DNA from: Inia geoffrensis
Taxonomy: Eukaryota > Chordata > Mammalia > Artiodactyla > Iniidae
NCBI GenBank assembly: GCA_036417435.1
Contig: CM070901.1
Location: forward strand, 4,562,001 to 4,626,000
Length of the DNA: 64,000 nucleotides
Direction: 5' to 3'
A program made the translations under genes and the position numbers. The notes beneath the pieces are model-generated. The model was not told where the DNA came from. It worked only from the letters and a program-made list of their open reading frames with translations, and ran no database searches. The first letter of the stretch is position 1. Every line of letters begins with the position of its first letter. Below are positions 23,861 through 35,239 of this stretch, one piece after another.

Positions 23861-24539
23861 CAGAAAATATTTCTACTACATTTAAGTGAATTAACATCAC
23901 TAACTTATGGCTTGTAAGCTGTTCAAAGGTACCTTTCTTTTCAGCTAACGGCACATCCTAGGGATGAACGTTGAGAACAGCCGAAAAAAAAAAAGAATTA
24001 CTCAAGAAAAGAATTACTCTCATTCTAAGGCAACGTCACAGAACGAAAATTGTCACCACTCCCACCCCCCCTTTCATATATTTCAGTTCATAATATCCCA
24101 GTATGGGCCAAAACACTGTTTCCAGCAGGCTTTGCAGTAACAGAAATACGTGTAAGAAAGGGAAAGGCAGGAAACCCCCAAGGTTTATGAGGCTTTCTCA
24201 TTAAGGAATGGTCCTCCTTTATTTGGCACCCCAGAAATCTGCATATCCTTGTAAAATACGTTTTATCAAGATTTTGGGTAGTGAGGTGTGATCCTTTCCT
24301 TTGCAAAGTGACAGGCTCATTTTCAAGCTGAACACTTTAGAAATGGGTACAATTTCAGTGGAAGTTGAAAAAACTAGAAATCGATTCTCCTACACAGTCT
24401 GTGCCTGTATACCCTTGGGAAATGTTCACATGGAAACACACACCTCAGTTAGGGAAACTCTATATTAAGACTTGCATTAATCACGCACAACTGAAGCTGC
24501 TTACTAACTCTGGGCAGCTGTCAGAATCCCGAGTTGTGT
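23861..24539. other. Unassigned intergenic DNA
   Basis: No gene or named repeat is recognised in this stretch. Confidence 0.5.
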
Positions 24540-25020
24540 CAGGTGTGCTGGATGTCTTCCATTTGCCTCTTCACACCACCCATCCCCTGCTCCCTAGGAG
24601 AGGAGTTTTAGTGGGTTCAGTCAATGAGCACCTCCACCCTCTGGCTTCCAGGAGGGTTTGGCCAGTGAGCATCCCTGACAGGAGACTGGAGAATGAGATA
24701 GGGTGTTGATAACCTCGACTCTTCCCCTATGAAATTGCCTTGAGGTGACTGTATCCCTCTTCTGAAGCCATTGCTCTTTTCAGTCTTTCTCTCCTGGGTT
24801 TTGATAACCTCTGTCATTGTCCAAAAGGCCAAAAGGCTGTAGAGGTGGGATAGTTCTGCTGCTGGTAGCCCAGGTTCCCGCACTATTCTCTGTAGCTTCC
24901 CAACACTGTCACTCCTTTTCAATTAGTCTCTTTGTAAATGAACCCTCCTTAAACTTTATCCTAATTTGGGCGTGCCATGTGCTGCCTGTTGAGACCCTAC
25001 ATGATACTCACTTTAGAGAT
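24540..25020 (+). repeat. Possible ancient interspersed repeat, unassigned
   Basis: The order CTGGGTTTTGATAACC, TTTGTAAATGAACCCTCC, TTGGGCGTGCCATGTGCTG and GTTGAGACCCTACATGATAC resembles the 3' end of an old mammalian repeat I have met before but cannot name. It could be an LTR or an L1M 3'UTR. Confidence 0.35.
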
Positions 25021-26205
25021 GCCGGCTATTCCCTGGCCCGAGATCCATCAGGGAAGGGCTCCAACATGTTTTGGAGTTGAGCAGCTCCAATTGGGCACGG
25101 CTGGGATGTTCTGAGGCTGAGGGGTGCAGGGGCTCACAGCCACTCTGTTGGTCTTCTGTTATGTGTGTTGTCCCTGCTCCACCAGCATGAAGCAAGCTTA
25201 AGAATTATCTAAGCCCAGAAGGCTCGGGTGTTCAGAGGCCTTGCCGGGACAGGTAGGCTGCAAAGTATCCTTGAGGGTCATAGCAGACCCTGCGGTGATA
25301 GTAGAGACCAGACCGGCCAGGCAGCCTAGGAGAACCTCCTAACAGTGAGACGCATGTGTCAAACTAGACTGCAGCTTAGAGCAAATAAAAGGCATAATGG
25401 CGTGGGAAGGAGACAACTTAAACCTATTCCTTAGATATAACTTCTTCCCATGTTCAAGAGACCAAACGGTCAAACAACATTTCCTGTGTTCAAACGCTGA
25501 AGAAGCCGAACAGTTTACCCAGAGCCCCCTTGAGGAGGCGCTCAGTTTCTAACTTAAGTGTTTTCTGTCCCAGTTCCCTGCCAGAGGGTTTCTTTTTTAA
25601 AAATTCTGTGTAAAAACTCCACCTACCTCGAGAACTCCTAACCTCATACCTATCAGAGTCTGTTATCATCCCAGGACCCAGCCTCCTTTGTCAGGCAGTT
25701 AATATCCCTAAACCTGATTGTTCAGCTTTAGAGCAACCTCAGCAGGCCAGTCCGGGGGAGGCGCAGCCCTGCAAATCTCATCCAAAGCCGGAGTGGAGAA
25801 GAACACTCGAGTTACTGTTTAGCCTTCAAGAACTTCCCGAGCATGAGTGCCAAAGGGTAATCTTTGCAGCAAAGCAAATGTTTGTTCTGACAGAGTCTAG
25901 CTTCCTAACCGTTCAAGAGAAAGAGGACTACCTTCCTAACTGCCTCTTCCTTAGCAAAGCTATCTATCTATCCCAGGCTTCTGCCAAGTTAGACTTTCAT
26001 TTTAATATGCAAGTGTTTAAATGACTCCTGTTCAATGGCGTTAGCCTTCCCTATTATTATGCAGAATGCTTTAAATTGCTCATTTCCTTCCTTTTCCAAA
26101 CTCTACCTCTAGCCCTTTCGACACTGTTACCTCTACTACTAATAGAGTTAAGGACCGTGCTCTTTATAGAGTGATATACATCTTAAAGATTACTTCCTTA
26201 GCCAT
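25021..26205. other. Unassigned intergenic DNA
   Basis: About 1.2 kb of mixed composition with no gene or named repeat. Confidence 0.5.
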
Positions 26206-26258
26206 ACACACACGCACACACACACACACACACACGCACATATACGCATGCACGCACG
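26206..26258. repeat. CA-rich microsatellite
   Basis: An imperfect CA run with CG and TA interruptions (ACACACGCACACACAC and similar), about 50 bp long. Confidence 0.9.
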
Positions 26259-27379
26259 TGCCAAAGCTCTGACCTGAAAAGCTTTTAATTTCAAAGTCCT
26301 ATAGTACTTTTAGCTTTCTGATGAAAAACAGCGGTACCTGCCCCATTCCTCCCCACTCCTTACTCCCATCACCTTACGCACTTCTTTTTTAGCTATTTTC
26401 TCTGGCCTATTTACCTAATTCTAAAAATTGTGCTTAGTCTGAAATTTCTGGATTTTTCTGTTACTGATATTCCTGATTGTGGACACTTGTGATGCTCCTC
26501 CGTTAGGAACGAAGGGCTTAGTCTCCCACCTGCTACGAGAGCTGTTGGCAGACATCCTCAGGTGTCAGTTACCTTCAGAAACTGCCTCTGCAAAGGTCAC
26601 AGCCTCTTCCGGGGGAGACCCACATTCAAGGACAACGTTGAAGAGCTATCCAGCATCAGGGTGCCCTGAAGGGACGGCTGAGGCCTTCTTTGAGACTCCA
26701 TTAGAGCCCGACTTCTTCCGCCCAATCTTCTCTGTGCTTTCCCTTCTGAAGAATGTTCCCTCATAAATGTCCCACATGATGATCTCCATCTCAGAATTCA
26801 ACGTGGGGCATCCCCGCTGACTTCCTGCCATAGTAGATGAGGACTTCTCTATCTTGCACAGATATCTTCTCTGTCCTCTGTCCCCTCATTCCACCTGTCC
26901 TAGGTAGTTATCTTACCATTTTTAGATAAATAGCATGCAGTAAAATGACAATGGAACTACTATTCACAGCTAAGTCACATGGTTTTCTATGACTATGTTG
27001 TGTTTCATGAACTTTTTCTTTCTCCTGATGTAAATAGTTGCCTCCTATTTTTATTCCCTTAGTTTTTGTACCAATTATCTTAAAACTAATTCCCCTCTGA
27101 ACAGGGTCACAGATATTAGCTCTTCAATCAGTCTTATACTATTCTTAGAGACAGCACTCTTGGAGGACTCTGTTCTCTCTAATCTCGTTTCTCTCTATGC
27201 CTGCTGACTGCTGTTATCTTGGTATTTCTGTCACCATCATTCTGGGAATTCCTTTTACTTTCCCCCTGTGTTATGTCCCTTGGTCCCTGGATCCCTATCT
27301 CCCTCTGTCTTGGTTACTACTTCATTTCAGTGGGGGAGCATTCCCTAGTAGCTTTCTGGGAAAGGGTGTATGGGAGGTA
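26259..27379. other. Unassigned intergenic DNA
   Basis: No gene or named repeat is recognised. A 95-codon open frame at 26479-26766 has no known motif. Confidence 0.5.
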
Positions 27380-28160
27380 AACTCTTAACACCTTGCATTT
27401 ATGAAAGTGTCTTTATTCTTTCCTCATCCTTGGCTGATAGTTTGGTGGAGTATAAAATGTTAGAGAAGGAATCATTTCCACGGCGTGCAGGATCTTAATT
27501 CTCCCAAGGGATCAAACCTGGGCACTGGCAGTGAAAGTACCAAGTCCTAACCACTGGACCACCAGGGAATTCCCTCCACGGAGTTTTGAAGGCATTTTTC
27601 CATTGTCTTCCAACCTCGGGGATGGGAGGGTCCTGTCCTTTTTATGTAATTTGGTTTTTTGTTTGTTTTTGATGTCTGAACACTTAAAATCTTCACAGTA
27701 ACCCTGATGTTCTGAATCTTCATGACAATGTGAAATGAGTTTCTTTCTACTCAATGAGCTGGGAGTGGCCCCTTTCAGTTTCGAACCTCATGTCCTTTAG
27801 TTCTAGGAAATGCTCTCTTACTATTTCTTTGATAACATCTTCTCTTTATGTCTTTGTTCTCTCTTTCAGATGTTGAACTTCCTGGCTTGACAGTCTAGTT
27901 TTCTTCTCTATTCTCTCTTTCTGACTTTTATGCTAATTAGGAATATTTTCTCAACTTTCTCTCCCAATCATTTTGCCAAGTACTTTTTTTACTTTGTTTT
28001 TGCTATTTACTTTCAAGAGCTCTTTCTTATTCTCTAAATGTTCCTTTTTTTTTTTTTTTTTTAGACAGTACCTAGTTTTTATTTCAGGGACTCAATAACT
28101 TCTCTGAGTGTAATAATTATATGTCTTAATTTTTTTTTCCTCGTTTCCTCTTTGTTCCTT
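27380..28160 (-). repeat. Probable ancient LINE-derived sequence, antisense
   Basis: The order GAAGGCATTTTTCCATTGTC, CTGAATCTTCATGACAATG, AACCTCATGTCCTTTAG, GATGTTGAACTTCCTGGC and CAAGAGCTCTTTCTTATTC resembles a recurrent old mammalian repeat, probably LINE class. I cannot assign the family. It is interrupted by a CHR-1 SINE. Confidence 0.4.
27483..27574 (-). mobile_element. CHR-1-type SINE
   Basis: An antisense CHR-1 body (GGATCTTAATTCTCCCAAG, then GTCCTAACCACTGGACC) ends in the head ACCAGGGAATTCCC. TCCACGG on both sides (near 27477 and 27576) may be the target-site duplication. Confidence 0.88.
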
Positions 28161-28876
28161 TCTTTTGTTTATATTGTCTCTGCCTCTTATGTTAGAGACT
28201 TTCTGCAAATGTTGGTAATCCTTTGCTATCCAATTATTATTATTATTATTACTAAAGAGTGAGGCACTAAAAACCTGATTAGAAGCTCTGTGTGCTCAGA
28301 TGGAGCTTGTTGCCTGGTGGACTTTACCATCAGGCCATTTTGCAAGGCTCTTTTCCCTTGGGCTAGTCCACTTTCCTAGAGAAGTATCTTCTCTTTTCTG
28401 CTTGGAGGTTATACACCCTGGCTGCTGGTGTTTGGGGGACAGGGAACTGGAGATTGCAGTATTCAGCATGTCCACCTTTCTAACCTTCCTTCTAAGTCTG
28501 GAGTCTCTCCTCCCTAGCGCATCAGCTATGCCTGATGTACTTGAGTCTTAGAGCCCCTGTGGCTCAGTTGCTCCAGAGAGTAAATGTATCTTCTCTTTGG
28601 GAAAGCGCGTTTGCTTTGTTGCGTGGGGTGAGGGAGATCAGGGTTCAAATGCCATTTTTCAAAGACTTTCAAATTGCCCTCTTCTTCTCAGCTTCACCCT
28701 GTTTTCAGAGGCACACATTGCCTCTAATTCCTTTGTCTTTCCAATAGTCTGGCCTGAGAATTGATTTGCATCTTTTGGACTTGGATGCTTAGATTTGAGC
28801 TTTCTCTGGACTGCTAAGTCAGTTCCCTTCTCCATTCCAAGATTTCTTTTTTTGTATGCTGGCATATATTTTCCTA

Positions 28877-28878
<2 letters not shown>
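28161..28878. other. Unassigned intergenic DNA with a short ATT run
   Basis: It contains an ATT repeat at about 28235-28253 and may continue the old repeat to its left. No gene is seen. Confidence 0.45.

Positions 28879-28907
<29 letters not shown>
28879..28907. repeat. TG microsatellite
   Basis: A perfect TG run of about 14 units. Confidence 0.95.
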
Positions 28908-29274
28908 CTGCCATTTTTCCTCTCTGCAATCATTGCTGTGGGGTTTTGGGAGGGACTGGAGATAGACATTTTCATTCTTTCTTCTGTGTTTACATGACGG
29001 TCTGAGGGAGCATGCATGGAGGAGTCTTATTCTTTCAGTACCTGCACAGGAACATTGTAGAGAGTGTCATTTCCACTGGAAAGATATGGACTCTGAGACT
29101 TACTGACCAGCCTGGTGATATAGTATGATTCAGTGTTACTTAATTGTGTTGACCTAAAGCAAATAGACTGCCAGTTATTTCTCCAGCAAACGTGGGTTTA
29201 TTTGGGATCATCAGAGAGTAGAAATTTGTGACCATAGTGAGGCAGGTCCAAGTCCCTAGCAAAATTGAGGAGGA
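28908..29274. other. Unassigned intergenic DNA
   Basis: No gene or named repeat was recognised here. Confidence 0.5.
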
Positions 29275-29285
29275 CAACTCTTTTA

Positions 29286-29520
29286 TTTATTTATTTATTT
29301 TTTACATCTTTATTGGAGTATAATTGCTTTACAATGGTGTGTTAGTTTCTGCTTTATAACAAAGTGAATCAGTTATACATATACATATGTTCCCATATCT
29401 CTTCCCTCTTGCATCTCCCTCCCTCCCACCCTACCTATCCCACCCCTCTAGGTGGTCACAAAGCACCGAGCTGACCTCCCTGTGCTATGCGGCTGCTTCC
29501 CACTAGCTATCTACCTAACT
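29286..29520 (-). mobile_element. 5'-truncated L1 3' end, antisense
   Basis: It reads the reverse of the cetacean L1 3' end: TTTATTTA-type tail, ACATCTTTATTGGAGTATAA, TTTCTGCTTTATAACAAAG, and CTAGGTGGTCACAAAGCACC. Target-site duplications AACTCTTTTAT (about 29276-29286) and AACACTTTTAT (29734-29744) lie outside both this element and the SINE inserted next to it. Confidence 0.9.
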
Positions 29521-29727
29521 TTTCTTTTTTTTTTTTTGATACGTGGGCCTCTCACTGTTGTGGCCTCTCCCGTTGCAGAGCACAGGCTCGGGATGCGCAG
29601 GCTCAGCGGCCATGGCTCACAGGCCCAGCCGCTCCACGGCATGTGGGATCCTCCTGGACCGGGGCACGAACCCGTGTCCCCTGCATCGGCAGGCGGACTC
29701 TCAACCACTGCGCCACCAGGGAAGCCC
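29520..29727 (-). mobile_element. CHR-2-type SINE, short form, inserted at the edge of an L1
   Basis: Antisense short CHR-2 element with a T run, GTGGCCTCTCCCGTTGCAG body and a head ending CCAGGGAAGCC. The flanks CTACCTAAC (29511-29519 and 29728-29736) are its target-site duplication and lie inside that of the L1, so the SINE is younger. Confidence 0.92.
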
Positions 29728-29744
29728 CTACCTAACACTTTTAT

Positions 29745-30848
29745 ACAGGGGAAAAGGAAGTTGAGAGGGCTACGTAAACAAAGAGTCCTTGGTTTTTCAC
29801 TGGCTGAGTCCTTCCAGGAAAGGAGTCTTTCTTCTTCCTGTTGGGCTCTGTTATTGTTACAGGGCATGAGACCTCTCCCTTCTGGTGTCCAGAGTCTATT
29901 TAATTGAAGGTCCTGTTTATTAACTTTTTTACCATCATTACCCAAGGAGACCCAGAGGTGAGAAAATATAGGATAGATCAGAGGATAGCATGATATTTGA
30001 CATTCTTTGGGTGATTCATATTAAGTGTGTGGGACATGAGGATACAGAAGTAGAAAGGGCAAATCTTCGACTAACCAGTCTGAGGGCTTGAAGAAACAGT
30101 ATGAATCAGCGTGCCAACAAAAAGAAGTTTTTCCCTCAAGGCCCACCTTTATGCTGGGTGAAAAAGAGGAGGAAGTTAAACAAGCTAGTGTGCTGTTCCT
30201 ACCTTAGTAGATACTTCAGTTTAGAATTTAGGACATACAGCATGTCTACTTCAAAAGGACAAGAGGTAGTTTAGTGTGTGGACAATGGGCTGAATCTCTT
30301 CTGTTTGCCTCTCTAGATCACTTTTTCACCCCTCACTCTGCTTTTTGCCCTGGGGGACGGAATTGGACAGGCTACATCAACTCAGCTCGTGGGCCCCCTG
30401 CCTTTTTGTTGGATCCAGCCCAAGGAAACTTCGGTAGGAGATCCAAGGAAGAAAGGGGGATGAACTCAGGGTATTCCTCCCCCTGGCTTCCTCCTTGCAG
30501 TATCTTCTCCAGCTTTCTTACCAAAGGTGACTGCTCTCCTCAAGGCGCCAGTTCTGCAGGACTCCACCCTACTTCCTGCCCCGTCTTTCCCTCATTGTGC
30601 AGCTGGCACCCCCTCTTGCTCTGTGATTCTGGTGGGCGGCACAGCTACGACTATACTGGAACTTCCAAACGGGGTGCATAATGATGAAACAGAATAGTGT
30701 TAAACAACTGGGGCTGTTTGCCTTTGGGGCTAAAGCACTACAGGGTGTAAGGAGCTTGTTTTTTTTTCCCTTGGGCTTTTTGTTGCCTCTGGATACATGA
30801 CTGAAGGATAAGTTGCCAATATGTGAATTTAATGAGTGTCTTTTTAAA
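29745..30848. other. Unassigned intergenic DNA
   Basis: About 1.1 kb with no gene or named repeat. A 135-codon open frame at 30274-30681 shows no familiar domain and no supporting signal. Confidence 0.5.
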
Positions 30849-31195
30849 AAAATTTATTTCATTTATTTATTTTTGGCTGTGTTGGGTCTTCATTGCTGTG
30901 CGCGGGCTTTCTCTAGCTGCGACAAGTGGGGGCTAGTCTTCGTTGCAGTGCGTGGGCTTCTCATTGCGGTGGCTTCTCTTGTTGCGGAGCACGGGCTCTA
31001 GGCGCACAGGCTTCAGTAGGTGTGGCTCGCGGGCTCAGTAGTTGTGACTCATGGGCTCTAGAGCACAGGCTCAGTAGTTGCGGCGCACGGGCTTAGTTGC
31101 TCTGCGGCATGTGGGATTTTCCTGGACCAGGGCTCGAATCCGTGTTCCCTGCACTGGCAGGCGGATTCTTAGCCACTGCGCCACCAGGGAAGCCC
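30849..31195 (-). mobile_element. CHR-2-type SINE, long form
   Basis: Antisense long CHR-2: TTATTTATTTTTGGCTGTG tail, CGGGCTTTCTCTAGCTGCG repeats, and head CCACTGCGCCACCAGGGAAG. Its CGTTGCAGTGCGTGG and TAGTTGCGGCGCACGGG segments are typical. Confidence 0.92.
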
Positions 31196-32229
31196 TGGAC
31201 AAGGGTTTTGAATGTAGCTATGAAGCCCTGCAGGTAACAGGTGTGCTGGGAGCATGGCAACTGATGGACCTGCTTGTGTAATGCATGGTGAGGGATGGTG
31301 ATTGGCGCACCCTCCATGTCCTGATGCAGAGGGAACAAAGGCTTCAATGTAACTGCAAAGGGCAGAGAAGAGCCTGCCCAGTGCACTGCTGAAGGGAATG
31401 TAGTCTTCGGTACAGTCATCAGCAAGAGAAGGGTGGGGCTTTTTGTGCCTAAAGAACAAAGCACTACCTCTGTCTAGGCAAAAGCTGCTGTTGGTCACCT
31501 TGGTCAAAGTTCTGTTGAGGAATGGGTGGGTTGCTGAAGTCCTAAACGTCAGAGCTTAGCTTCTGTATCTGTAAACTCATGCTTATCCTAAGAAGCCGTG
31601 AGGGAGAAGGGACTGCCAGTTCAGAAAGCCCTGTGACAGGAGCCCACGTTTCATCAACACCACCCCGAAAGCACCAGTGAGCCACATTGCCACACCTGCC
31701 GCCAAGGGTTCCTCAGGCTGGAGGCTGCAGGTGTGGTGAGGGGCAGCCACAGCACGACCTGGCTTCGCACAGAGGACACGCTTTTGTAAACTGCAGTAAA
31801 TTGAATTGTTCTCTAAATACAAGTCCTAAGTCTATGCAGTTCAGTCTCCTAGGAACTAGGAAAATTAGCATTCCAAATATCTGTTATTATTGAATAGATG
31901 AATGAACGAAATAGGAGTAGGTTTGGTAAATTTAGGGGAGGGGAGAAGGAGAAGAGTGTGGCAAGACAGAACCTCATATTAGATGATGCCTCCGGGGGAG
32001 AGTCTATGACCTGTTTAGGGGACCTTCTCTCCTCTCTTCCCCTTCCTCAAATTATTCAAGTAATAAAATGATTTATTAAGTACTCACATTCTAAGCCATT
32101 TGAATTTTTCACAGAAGAACTCTTATTCAGTTGATATTGATGTTAAATATTTTTTTCATTTTCTCTTTTAGCTTTTTTATTCTTTCAAGTGTAATTTTAT
32201 ATATTGAGCCAAATGTCCTTCCTCTATCA
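31196..32229. other. Unassigned intergenic DNA
   Basis: No gene or named repeat is recognised in about 1 kb. Confidence 0.5.
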
Positions 32230-32242
32230 AAATCTTATGGAG

Positions 32243-32557
32243 GGACTTCCCTGGTGGTGCAGTGGTTAAGAATCCGTCTGCCAATGCAGGGGACATGGGT
32301 TCGAGCCCTGGTCTGGGAAGATCCACATGCCATGGAGCAACTAAGCCTGTGCACCACAACTACTGAGCCTGCGAGCCACAACTACTGAAATCTGCATGCC
32401 TAGAGCCTGGGCTCCTCAACAAGAGAAGCCACCGCAATGAGAAGCCCGTGCACAGCAACGAAGAGTAACCCCCGCTCACCGCAACTAGAGAAAGCCCACG
32501 CGCAGCAACAAAGACCTAACGCAGCCAAACATAAATAAATTAAATAAATAAATAAAT
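32243..32557 (+). mobile_element. CHR-2-type SINE, long form, with perfect duplication
   Basis: Long CHR-2 element with A and B boxes and an AAATAAATAAATAAAT tail. The 13-bp target-site duplication AAATCTTATGGAG is identical at 32230-32242 and 32558-32570. Confidence 0.95.
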
Positions 32558-32689
32558 AAATCTTATGGAGACGATAAAGTTCGCAGATGGACCCATCTTG
32601 AAAACAGGGAAATCCTGAATGGCAATAATATGCACTTTATCATTCTTCCCTTCTTTACCTGGTGGTCATCCCATCACTGTATTAGTCAG

Positions 32690-33060
32690 TGAGTAATAAA
32701 TACAAATGGCCCCCAAATGATGTGGGTATTACAGAGGACACACACACATGCAAAGCAGAAATCATACTTCCTTCCCTTAAGGTATTTATACTCAGAAGTG
32801 CTTAAATTATTACATGTAGAAAAAGCAAGGAGCAGTTAAATATGAAACAATTGGAAATTGGCTAAAAATGCCATGGAAACGCAAAGGTCCACACTATTGT
32901 GGCCCAAAACCAGTAGAAGGAGTTTCCATGAAGGAGGGAAGAGCTGAGCAGGACCTTGAAGTATGGGCAGGAGGAAGATGGAAGGTCTTCCAGGTGGGAT
33001 GGCTAAGCAGGAACGCAGGCATCAGAGATGGAGGAAAGATGATGCTGATGCATCATCTGT
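32690..33060 (-). repeat. L2 relic, antisense
   Basis: Decayed but ordered antisense L2 features: TTCCTTCCCTTAAGG, CTCAGAAGTGCTTAAAT, GAGCTGAGCAGGACCTTGAA and GTCTTCCAGGTGGGATGG. It contains the first copy of a 59-bp local duplication (32896-32954). Confidence 0.55.
32896..32954 (+). repeat. 59-bp local direct duplication, copy A
   Basis: Fifty-eight of 59 bases match 34413-34471, starting ATTGTGGCCCAAAACCAG and ending GAGCTGAGCAGGAC. The single difference is G versus C at position 43. The sequence on both sides differs. This copy lies in L2-derived sequence, so it is probably the source. Confidence 0.9.
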
Positions 33061-33419
33061 GTTAGAAGCCAGAGTAAGGTGTGTCTCTCACAGCAAGCAC
33101 CCGGCTGTAAGTGGCAGGTTAACGTTATTTGAGGAGAAATGCTGCCTTGGGACAGTGACAGGTGGCACTATTGTTTGGGAATTGATTTGAGTCTTAATGG
33201 TTTGTGCCTGCAACAGGTGTGCTGTGAATACTCTAATTGGTGGTGAAAGAGGCTTATGGAGAGTAGCTGAGCTGCTGGGTGTCTGTTTAAAAAAATAGGT
33301 AAGAAATTTAAGAGTGTTGGTTATGTTTTAGGAATTTAGGGACTTCATTTCTTAATTTTTGGCACAATCTGACTTGTTCATTTAGTCTAACTATGCTTCA
33401 CCTAGTAAAATCCTGTGTT
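33061..33419. other. Unassigned intergenic DNA
   Basis: No gene or named repeat was recognised here. Confidence 0.5.
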
Positions 33420-33600
33420 TTGATGGCTTGGGATCCAGAAAGACTTGGGTTTGTAGCCCATTTTGTGTAACTTTGGGGAAGTTATCTTTCTGAGTCCAAT
33501 CTGTGAGAGAGGGAGAAAAAATTGGCCTCACTGGATTGTGAAGATGGAATGAAAAATATATTCAAAACATGGAGTAAATCTCTTGGCACATAATTTTCCT
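33420..33600 (+). repeat. MIR relic
   Basis: Sense MIR features in order: AGACTTGGGTTTGTAGCCC, TGTAACTTTGGGGAAGTTA, CTGAGTCCAATCTGTGAGA and CTCTTGGCACATAATTTTC. It is strongly decayed. Confidence 0.6.
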
Positions 33601-35235
33601 TTTTCCCCGCTTTAGGCAACTGTACTAAAGAATACCACGTAACTTACACAAACTTGTGACGTTTCTTTGGTGTAAAAGGGAGCGTCACTGAAAATTACCC
33701 TGGGCACAGTATTAAATTGCGACTGACCCTCACTGCATTTCTTTATGAAAAGAGAAGAACAAAGACATGAGAAAAAAAATTTAAAACCCTATAAACCATT
33801 GAGTTAAAAAGCCAACAAGCTTGAGTCATGAGAAGTGTTCCACGTTTCTCAAAGTCAGATTCTTGTTGTGGTGTGCTTGGCAGTTGTCCCTGAAAGTAGC
33901 AATGCACACAAGTCTTAAGTGCAGACTGCCACTTCTCTCATGACAATCATATCTTTCTCTATCATATTCTTTCTTCTCAAACTTTCTGGCTGATGCATTC
34001 TGGCTGTTCTGAGAAATTAGGGAGACCTGAATTGGGGCCTAAAAAGGCCAGGTTTGTGTCTGTCTAGATTCCAGAGTGATTAAGTTTGGGGACTGAAATT
34101 GAATTCGTGTGATGGCCTTTGCTGAGCAGGGTTGCAGGGTGCCGTTGCATGTTGTGGTGTGGTAACACATGGGAATAATTAGACTTGTCATTAGAGACTT
34201 TCTGACATTTCATCATTGTTGTATTTTTATGCTTTGAATTCCTTCACTAAAAGGTGGGACCGGAGATACAGTGAAGTGCCACTGAAATATCACTGCCCTC
34301 TTTCATAGATGACGTAAAGCCTCATCTATGTAAGGCTTATTATTTGGTAGCACTTAATACTGTGTTTATAAACTTAATGCTTGAACTTGATTCTTCTATT
34401 CTTGCCAAACAAATTGTGGCCCAAAACCAGTAGAAGGAGTTTCCATGAAGGAGGCAAGAGCTGAGCAGGACTTGGAGAAATGGAGAATCTCAGCCCAAGA
34501 AGTTGCAGTCCTAACACATTCATTAGCACATGCCCGAGTCTGACTGGACAGGCATGGGCACAGTGAGTCAGCAAAGCCTGTACTCTGACCTACTCTGGGC
34601 TTCAGGAAGCAATTGTTTGTAACCAGATGCATCTGTTCCACTGAGGAGACTCCTGCCGTTAGGCTCACAACAGTTAAGGACTGATTTCAGGGTACGTTGG
34701 GCTGATCCTACAAGTCACTACTATAGATCCTGTACTGATTCTATAGATCCTGTGATTCCACAGATCCTGGCCTGGCCCCATGAAGCTGCCAGGCCCCTCC
34801 TGCAGGGTCCCTGAATCAGCATCACAGAATGTGAGGCAGCCAGGAGACATCAGCACCTTCGTGGTGAATGCCAGGATACAGCGCTCTTCTCTTGCTTGAA
34901 TATATGCTGGTTTTCTTGCTATGAGTTTCAAGCTTTTTGTTGCTTACTACCAAAATAATAGGACTCTATTTTTTGACTTTTGTATAGCGTTGTCTGGGGG
35001 CAAGAACCATTAAAGAAGGCTCAGAGAACATGATGAAGCTGGTAACCTGAGTCTGAAAAGTTTAAGCCATCACTGGGCTCCGAGCATGACAGTCACTTCT
35101 ATTTATAAATGAACCCAAAGAACACCCCCAAGACTTTAGTTGTCTGCCTACAATACCTGGATATTGTGATGGTGACAGCTCACGTTCATAGGTGAGAAAT
35201 GCAGGCTGGTTCTCCTGAGCAACAATCACCTAGGC
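33601..35235. other. Unassigned intergenic DNA holding the second copy of a local duplication
   Basis: No gene or named repeat is recognised in about 1.6 kb. It contains the second copy of the 59-bp duplication (34413-34471) and three spaced copies of AGATCCTG (34722-34767). Confidence 0.5.
34413..34471 (+). repeat. 59-bp local direct duplication, copy B
   Basis: Near-identical to 32896-32954, about 1.5 kb away. The flanks show no L2-like sequence, no A tail and no clear target-site duplication. Confidence 0.9.
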
Positions 35236-35239
35236 CACC

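Noticed and set aside
29511..29945. 144-codon minus-strand and 151-codon plus-strand frames
   Set aside because: Both run through a CHR-2 SINE and its flanks. The same peptide pieces recur at every short-form SINE in the window, so they are repeat translation, not genes.
30274..30681. 135-codon plus-strand frame
   Set aside because: No recognisable domain, no splice or promoter support, and no repeat-based explanation; treated as chance.
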